A DNA stretch of 5,690 bases from Microcaldota archaeon. Lineage in GTDB: Archaea; Micrarchaeota; Micrarchaeia; Anstonellales; Bilamarchaeaceae. Made by a program: the position numbers and the translations under genes. Below the pieces are notes generated by a model, which was not told the DNA's origin, did not search any database, and saw nothing but the letters and a program-made list of their open reading frames with translations. The stretch covers positions 1 through 5,690 of the forward strand of contig JAHJBR010000077.1 of NCBI GenBank assembly GCA_018813445.1. The letters are read 5' to 3'. Shown piece after piece: positions 1-4,462 of this stretch (its first letter is position 1; every line of letters starts with the position of its first letter).

Positions 1-2280
1 AGGTTTGATGAAAATGATGAGAAGAAAGAAATATATTCAATAGATACTCCTCCTCCTTTTACTTCTGGAGAACTGCATATGGGTCATGTTCTTTCCTATT
101 CATTCTTTGATTTTGTAGCTAGGTATAAGAGAATGCGCGGATTCAATGTATATTATCCGCAAGGATGGGATACCCAGGGGTTTCCCACTGAAGTAAGGGT
201 GGAAAAGAAATTTGGAAGACTACCTCCTGAACAATTTAGAGAGAAATGTGTGGAATGGACCAAAGAATTCATTGCAAAAATGAAGGAGCAAATGGATGTT
301 ATGGGCTTTTCTCCAGATTGGAAGTATGAGTATAGGACAATGGATCCTGAGTATCATAAAAAGATACAGCGTTCTCTGATTCAGATGTATAATGAAGGCC
401 ATCTTTATCGGGCAGAGTATCCAGTGCATTGGTGCCCACATTGCATAAGTGCAATTGCAAAGGCTGAGCTGGATGATTTAGAACGCGATTCGTTATTGAA
501 TTATATAAAATTTTTAGGGCCAGATAATGAAGAGTTGGTTATTGCAACAACTCGCCCTGAATTCATTCCTGCATGTGTTGCGTTGATGTTCAATCCTTTA
601 GATGAAAGATATAGGCATTTGGCTGGGAAAAAGGCAAGGACTGCTTTGGGTGCTGAGATTCCTTTAATTGCTGAAAAGGATGTGGAAAAAGAATTTGGAA
701 CTGGGCTTATGATGCTTTGTACTTTTGGGGATAAGACTGATGTGGTATGGGCACACAGGTATGAGTTGCCGTTCAAGAATATAATCAATCAGTATGGGAA
801 GATGCAGAATACTGGATTAGAAGGATTTGATGGGTTGAAGATCGTAGCTGCAAGAAAGAAAATGATTGAGAAGTTAAAGGAAGAAGGGAAGCTGGTAAAG
901 CAGGAAAATTTAAAGCAGAGTGTGAAAGTGCATGATAGGTGCGGCACTCCAGTTGAATTCATAATAAGCATGCAGTGGTTCGCGGATATAAAAAAACAGG
1001 CGAGTAGGATAAAGGAGTTCGCATCAAAAATTCAATGGGTGCCTGAATTTGGAATAAACTATCTCACAGACTGGGTCGATAATGTAGATTGGGATTGGGT
1101 TATTTCAAGGCAACGGATTTTCGGAACTCCGATTCCATTCTATTATTGTGAGAAATGCGGAAAAACCAAGGCAGCTGAAGATCTTCCATACTATGCGGAA
1201 AAGGCAAAGTCTATGAAATGTGATTGTGGGGAGCAGATGATTGCTGAAAAAAGTACCTGTGATTGTTGGGTAGATTCAAGCATAACTCCGCTTATTATTG
1301 CTGGCTGGCCAGACGATGAAAAAATGATGAAAAAGGTTTATCCTTCTTCTTTAAGACCGCAGGGGGTGGAGATTGTTAGAACCTGGGCGTTTTATACTAT
1401 TTATAGAAGTGGAATGCTCACTGGAAAGCCTTGTTTTGAGACAATTCTGCTTAATGGAAATGTTCTTGCTCCTGATGGGAAAAAGATGAGCAAATCCCTA
1501 GGAAATGTTATTAGTCCACAGGCACTCTGGGCCGAATATCCCACTGATTCCATAAGGCAATGGGCAGCACTTTCAGGAGCAATGGCCAAAGATAGGCCGT
1601 TCTCCTATGAGGATTTGAGACATGCGAAAAGCTTTCTTTCAAAAGTCTGGAATTCTACAAGGTTGGCTGAATCTTCACTTGAAGGTTATACTGGAGAAGA
1701 GGGAAAGGCAAGGTTGGTGGATAAATGGATAATCAGTAGGATGAATGAATTGATAAACGAGTTTACTGCACATATGGAAAAGTTTGAATTCCATTATGCG
1801 ATGAGCAAGATGCAACAATTTTATTGGAACGATTTATGCGACAATTATTTGGAATACATAAAACATAGGATTTATGGAGATAATGATGGGGAAAGGAAAG
1901 CAGCGCAACATGCATTGCGATATGTTGTTTTTAATTCAGTAAAACTTCTTGCGCCCATAACTCCACACATAAGCGAGGAGATATGGAAGGAGTTTTTTAA
2001 GGAAAAACAAAGCGTGCATCTTTCTGCATGGCCAGAAGCAGGAGCCATAGATTCTGATTCTATTGCCAAGGCAAAGGTTGCCAATGAGATTGTGAGTCTA
2101 TTGAGAAAGCATAAGGCCGCGAATAAGAAAGCTATGAATTCTAAGCTCGGGTTAGTTAGGATAACTGCTCCAAACATTTCAGGGTTTGAAGATGATATAA
2201 AGGGAGTAATGAAAATTGAGAAGCTTGAGATTACAAACGCTGAGAAGGTTGAAATTCTGGAGGTTGAATTTGCTGAGTGA
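1..2280 (+). CDS. valS: Valyl-tRNA synthetase, archaeal type (5'-truncated)
   Basis: Class I aminoacyl-tRNA synthetase that charges tRNA-Val with valine in the cytoplasm. The frame is open from base 1 and ends at TGA 2278-2280, giving 759 visible residues (numbered here from base 1). The start is missing: the first ATG (79) lies inside the HIGH-type signature HMGH (residues 26-29), so roughly 30-50 N-terminal residues are probably lost. In order: a Cys pair CPHC (145-148); the CP1 editing domain with TTRPE (183-187) and the FGDKTD region (Asp244 and Asp247); DWVISRQRIFG; a Zn-knuckle-like CEKC (383-386) with CDC (407-409); WVDSS; RTWAFYT; KMSKS (495-499); then a helical anticodon-binding domain. 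The QWF/RQRIFG context, the RPQG..IVRTW block and FGDKTD fit archaeal ValRS better than IleRS or LeuRS. The long C-terminal coiled coil of bacterial ValRS is absent. The archease begins 6 bases after the stop, suggesting an operon. Small oddities are DCW where DTW is usual and a CxC second Zn pair. Confidence 0.95.
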   Translation, partial: RFDENDEKKEIYSIDTPPPFTSGELHMGHVLSYSFFDFVARYKRMRGFNVYYPQGWDTQGFPTEVRVEKKFGRLPPEQFREKCVEWTKEFIAKMKEQMDVMGFSPDWKYEYRTMDPEYHKKIQRSLIQMYNEGHLYRAEYPVHWCPHCISAIAKAELDDLERDSLLNYIKFLGPDNEELVIATTRPEFIPACVALMFNPLDERYRHLAGKKARTALGAEIPLIAEKDVEKEFGTGLMMLCTFGDKTDVVWAHRYELPFKNIINQYGKMQNTGLEGFDGLKIVAARKKMIEKLKEEGKLVKQENLKQSVKVHDRCGTPVEFIISMQWFADIKKQASRIKEFASKIQWVPEFGINYLTDWVDNVDWDWVISRQRIFGTPIPFYYCEKCGKTKAAEDLPYYAEKAKSMKCDCGEQMIAEKSTCDCWVDSSITPLIIAGWPDDEKMMKKVYPSSLRPQGVEIVRTWAFYTIYRSGMLTGKPCFETILLNGNVLAPDGKKMSKSLGNVISPQALWAEYPTDSIRQWAALSGAMAKDRPFSYEDLRHAKSFLSKVWNSTRLAESSLEGYTGEEGKARLVDKWIISRMNELINEFTAHMEKFEFHYAMSKMQQFYWNDLCDNYLEYIKHRIYGDNDGERKAAQHALRYVVFNSVKLLAPITPHISEEIWKEFFKEKQSVHLSAWPEAGAIDSDSIAKAKVANEIVSLLRKHKAANKKAMNSKLGLVRITAPNISGFEDDIKGVMKIEKLEITNAEKVEILEVEFAE

Positions 2281-2286
2281 TTGTTT

Positions 2287-2676
2287 ATGAGTTATGAAAT
2301 TTTGGAACACACTGCAGACGTGGGAATAATTGCAAAAGGGAAAACTTTTGAGGAAGCATTAGAAGAGGCTGCACGAGGAATGTTTTCTTTTATGGGCGAA
2401 TCCGAACCTGAAAAGAAAATGCTGATTGAGGTCGAACGGGAAGAAAAAGATGAATTAGTGGTGTTCTTTCTTTCCGAGATTATTGCGCAATGTGAAGCCC
2501 AAGGATTTGCTCCAGCGGATGTGAAAATAACTAGTTATGATGGAAAAACGCTTAAAGCTGAAATACTTGGGGAGAACAAAACGCTTAAAAATATAATAAA
2601 GGCTGTAACATTCCATATGCTTGAAGTTGAAGATAAGGCAGAAGAATGGAGAATCCAGGTTCTGTTTGATGTCTGA
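2287..2676 (+). CDS. Archease (RtcB RNA ligase activator)
   Basis: Small cytoplasmic protein of the archease family, known to promote guanylylation and turnover of the RtcB RNA ligase in tRNA splicing and RNA repair; some archaeal members were also linked to a tRNA m5C methyltransferase. The 129-aa product is slightly shorter than the usual 140-150. It shows the N-terminal EHTADVGI signature (Asp11), FEEALEEAARGMF, FLSEIIAQCE (Glu64), the C-terminal IKAVTFH..EVE block (His110; the family usually has YHD) and a terminal FDV (Asp128). In known archeases the N-terminal and C-terminal Asp residues help bind metal. ATG 2287 is chosen because GTGAT (2277-2281), overlapping the valS stop, sits 5 bases upstream and resembles an archaeal ribosome-binding site; TTG 2281 in the same frame is a weaker alternative. 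The gene lies between valS and the permease with very short gaps. No rtcB is present in this window. Confidence 0.93.
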   Translation: MSYEILEHTADVGIIAKGKTFEEALEEAARGMFSFMGESEPEKKMLIEVEREEKDELVVFFLSEIIAQCEAQGFAPADVKITSYDGKTLKAEILGENKTLKNIIKAVTFHMLEVEDKAEEWRIQVLFDV

Positions 2677-2679
2677 GGA
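2675..2679 (+). promoter_or_regulatory. Ribosome-binding site deciding the permease start
   Basis: GAGGA overlaps the archease stop codon (TGA 2674-2676) and lies 7 bases before ATG 2687. It supports that start over ATG 2669, which has only AGGT at 2657-2660. The overlap with the archease stop suggests translational coupling between the two genes. Confidence 0.55.
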
Positions 2680-2686
2680 ATGTGCG

Positions 2687-3970
2687 ATGTTTGGATTTGG
2701 AAAGCCTGATGTGAAACATGAGTTCATAGCTGCGCTCACAGTGTTTTTCGCTTCTTCATATATGCTTTTTTTGAATCCGCAGATAATGGGCGAGGCAGGA
2801 GTAGAGTTTGAAGTTGCATTTGTTGCAACTGTGCTTTCTGCAATTGTAGGAACGCTTATTCTGGCATTTATTGCAAATAAACCATATATAATAGCGCCCG
2901 GAATAACCTTGACTACATTTATGAGTTATAGTGTGGTTAAGGCGCACGGGATTTCCTGGGAAATAGCGCTTGCAGCATCCCTATTGGTTGGTATCTTTCT
3001 ATTTGCGATTTCAATAAGCAAGATAAGGGTGTGGTTTGTTGAAGCAATCCCCATGGGCCTCAAATATGGAATAGTTGCAGGAATAGGGCTCATGCTGGTT
3101 TTTATAGGGCTTGTGAATGCCGGGCTTCTTGTAAAGGGAAGCGGGGATGTGTTCATAAAATTAGGGGATATGCGAACTCCTTCTGTTATTATTGCGCTTT
3201 TTGGGCTTGTTGTTACTTGGCTGCTTTATGCACGAGGAGTAAAGGCAGCATTTGTACTTGGGATTTTGATCACCACTGCGCTCTCAATTGCGGTTTCACA
3301 TACTGCGCTATCTTTTGATACGCAAGTGGATTTGGGCGCTGCGTTGAGCAAAAGTGCATTTTCATTCGATTTGGATGGTCTTGAGAATGTTGGTGCATTG
3401 TCCATAGTAATTGCATTGTTTTTGGTGGCATTCTTTGATACGATTGGCAGCTCCACTGCACTTTTGATTAGGGGCAATTATGTGGACAAGAAAAAGAATA
3501 TTGTTGGATTGGATAGGATAATGATTACTGATTCATTGGCAACAATTTTTGGAGCAATAGTTGGTGCGCCTGCAAGCACTGTTTATACTGAGAGTGCATC
3601 TGCATACGAATCAGGGGGAAGGACCGGATTAACAGCAGTTTTCATTTGTGTACTTTTACTCCTTTCACTTTTTCTTCTTCCATTCATAAGAGTGGTTCCT
3701 TTGGAAGCCACTGCATCTGTGCTGATTATTGTGGGATTGCTTATGCTGGAAAGCATTACGCGTCTGAACTTAAAGGATAAGGAAGAGGCTTCCGCTTCCA
3801 TATTTTGCGTTGCTGCGATAGGTCTAACGCAATCAATTACATATGGAATAGGAATTACAGTTATTTTGTATGTGGTGCTGAAACTGCTTCTTGGAAAATG
3901 GAAAGAAGTGCATCCTGGAATGTGGATCACTGCACTTTTATTCACTCTTAACTTTTTAGGAGTATTCTGA
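2687..3970 (+). CDS. NCS2-family (AzgA-like) nucleobase permease
   Basis: Multi-spanning membrane transporter of the nucleobase:cation symporter-2 family, AzgA-like branch, whose characterised members import adenine, guanine or hypoxanthine with protons. The 427-aa product is very hydrophobic, with about 12-14 likely membrane segments. Hallmarks: FLNPQIMGEAG after the first helix; AT.LSAIVGTLI..FIANKP; APGITLTTFMSY (from residue 70), matching the family's APGMGLNAFFAY; FFDTIGS with Asp251 in the usual substrate or proton site; a GAPASTVYTESAS loop with Glu302, matching GTST.TTYIESA; and GGRTGLTAV. Length is close to the family's usual 430-450. ATG 2687 gives the expected short cytoplasmic N-terminus; ATG 2669 (433 aa, overlapping the archease stop) is a serious alternative and TTG 2621 is unlikely. 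It is probably co-transcribed with valS and archease, and its stop directly abuts the stop of the convergent 52-aa gene. The exact substrate is not predictable, since the APGMGLNAFF motif deviates. Confidence 0.92.
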   Translation: MFGFGKPDVKHEFIAALTVFFASSYMLFLNPQIMGEAGVEFEVAFVATVLSAIVGTLILAFIANKPYIIAPGITLTTFMSYSVVKAHGISWEIALAASLLVGIFLFAISISKIRVWFVEAIPMGLKYGIVAGIGLMLVFIGLVNAGLLVKGSGDVFIKLGDMRTPSVIIALFGLVVTWLLYARGVKAAFVLGILITTALSIAVSHTALSFDTQVDLGAALSKSAFSFDLDGLENVGALSIVIALFLVAFFDTIGSSTALLIRGNYVDKKKNIVGLDRIMITDSLATIFGAIVGAPASTVYTESASAYESGGRTGLTAVFICVLLLLSLFLLPFIRVVPLEATASVLIIVGLLMLESITRLNLKDKEEASASIFCVAAIGLTQSITYGIGITVILYVVLKLLLGKWKEVHPGMWITALLFTLNFLGVF

Positions 3971-4129
3971 TTATTTTTTAGGCTTGTTGTAGAATTCCTC
4001 AACTATATTTCCAGATTTGTCTGTGAGAAGGATCGTGGTTGAGTTGTCCTTATCGTTTATGGATAACGTAAGGATCACTGGCTTGTCTCTAAATGTTATT
4101 TCCATACTGTAAATTTGCTGTTCACTCAT
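3971..4129 (-). CDS. Small hypothetical protein (52 aa), second gene of a pair
   Basis: Starts at ATG 4129-4127 and ends at TAA 3973-3971. Its ATG overlaps the stop of the upstream 89-aa gene as ATGA, and GAGGA (4138-4142) lies 8 bases upstream at good ribosome-binding distance; both argue for a real, translationally coupled gene despite its size. The protein starts MSEQQIYSMEITFRDKP and ends NKPKK. It is near neutral (about seven basic and eight acidic residues), has no signal peptide, membrane segment or cysteine, and alternates hydrophobic and polar residues (EITFRDKPVILTLSI, then TTILLTDKSGNIVEEFY), which suggests a small beta-sheet or hairpin fold with a DKSGN turn. I do not recognise the family. 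The TAA stop directly abuts the permease TGA (3968-3970), leaving no spacer between the convergent genes. Confidence 0.7.
   Translation of the reverse strand: MSEQQIYSMEITFRDKPVILTLSINDKDNSTTILLTDKSGNIVEEFYNKPKK
3974..3979 (+). terminator. Possible oligo-T terminator of the valS-archease-permease run
   Basis: Six T residues on the plus strand begin four bases after the permease stop, and a T5 run (3953-3957) lies just before it. Archaeal RNA polymerase commonly terminates at T-rich stretches without a hairpin, and I see no stable stem here. The tract lies within the 3' end of the opposing 52-aa gene, where it encodes its terminal lysines, so it could also be only coding sequence. Confidence 0.35.
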
Positions 4130-4395
4130 ACAATCATTCCTCTAACTGAAGCAATGTTTGCACCATCTTTTTTTACAGTTTCTTCAAGCAATGCAGAAAT
4201 AATGGGCTTATCTTTTAGACCAGGTAATGATGACATTACTGAACAAATTTTAACTGCTGCCTGCCTATTTTCATTTGTAAGTTTGGACATTTCAGTCTTG
4301 GATGGAATTATAACGCGGCGCGTTATTTCGGTTTCAGGAATCGGTTCTATATCAAAAGGCTTTTTCTTTGGCTCTTCCATCTTGTGAACAGACAT
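4126..4395 (-). CDS. Hypothetical protein (89 aa), first gene of a pair
   Basis: Starts at ATG 4395-4393, preceded by GGTGA (4400-4404) with a 4-base spacer, and ends at TGA 4128-4126, overlapping the start of the 52-aa gene. An in-frame ATG at 4380 (the MEEPKKK start) is possible but lacks a ribosome-binding site. The first 25-30 residues are charged and proline-rich (EEPKKKPFDIEPIPETE) and probably disordered. Residues from about 35 on look helical and soluble: SKLTNENRQAAVKICSVMSSLPGLKD, then KPIISALLEETVKKDGANIASVRGMIV. There is one cysteine, no membrane segment and no recognised catalytic motif; net charge is slightly positive. I do not recognise the family. A 90-aa plus-strand frame covers almost the same bases, but the ribosome-binding site, the ATGA coupling and the soluble composition favour the minus strand. 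Confidence 0.72.
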   Translation of the reverse strand: MSVHKMEEPKKKPFDIEPIPETEITRRVIIPSKTEMSKLTNENRQAAVKICSVMSSLPGLKDKPIISALLEETVKKDGANIASVRGMIV

Positions 4396-4399
4396 TTTT

Positions 4400-4404
4400 T
4401 CACC
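4400..4404 (-). promoter_or_regulatory. Ribosome-binding site of the 89-aa gene
   Basis: GGTGA on the minus strand, 4 bases before ATG 4395, matches part of the archaeal consensus complementary to the 16S 3' end. It decides the start at 4395 over the internal ATG at 4380. Confidence 0.55.
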
Positions 4405-4453
4405 ATTTTTATTTCTTCTTCAACGAATAAATAGCTTTGCTTATTTAATAAAT

Positions 4454-4457
4454 AGGA
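4454..4457 (+). promoter_or_regulatory. Ribosome-binding site of the phosphohexomutase gene
   Basis: AGGA followed by a 5-base spacer precedes ATG 4463, and supports that start together with the MAKYFGTNGIRG N-terminus typical of the family. It overlaps the second AATAAATAG copy. Confidence 0.45.
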
Positions 4458-4462
4458 TTTGG

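Larger units (their letters stand above)
4396..4462. promoter_or_regulatory. Divergent promoter region between the 89-aa gene and the phosphohexomutase
   Basis: This 67-base AT-rich spacer separates two genes transcribed away from each other, so it should hold promoters for both. It contains AATAAATAG twice, at 4426-4434 and 4447-4455, with starts 21 bases apart, and a TTATTTAATAAATA stretch (4441-4454). These are TATA-box-like. For the minus gene, a box at 4442-4454 would place transcription about 25 bases downstream, near 4417-4420, leaving a short leader with GGTGA. For the plus gene, a box at 4426-4433 would give a leader of about ten bases including AGGA. I see no clear BRE element or operator. 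Confidence 0.5.

Noticed and set aside
79..81. ATG 79 as the valS start
   Set aside because: It encodes the Met inside the HMGH signature, and the frame is open with recognisable ValRS sequence (DTPPPFTSGEL) back to base 1, so the true start lies outside the window.
2621..2623. TTG 2621 as the permease start
   Set aside because: It would overlap the archease by 56 bases and add a charged 22-residue leader absent from NCS2 proteins; ATG 2687 or 2669 is better placed.
3583..4002. 139-aa minus-strand frame across the permease 3' end
   Set aside because: It lies almost wholly antisense to a clear NCS2 domain, is in a different frame from the 52-aa gene, and reads as low-complexity Ser/Thr-rich shadow sequence.
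4115..4387. 90-aa plus-strand frame opposite the 89-aa gene
   Set aside because: It has no good ribosome-binding site and a Phe/Ser/Ile-rich shadow-like composition; the minus strand has GGTGA and ATGA coupling.
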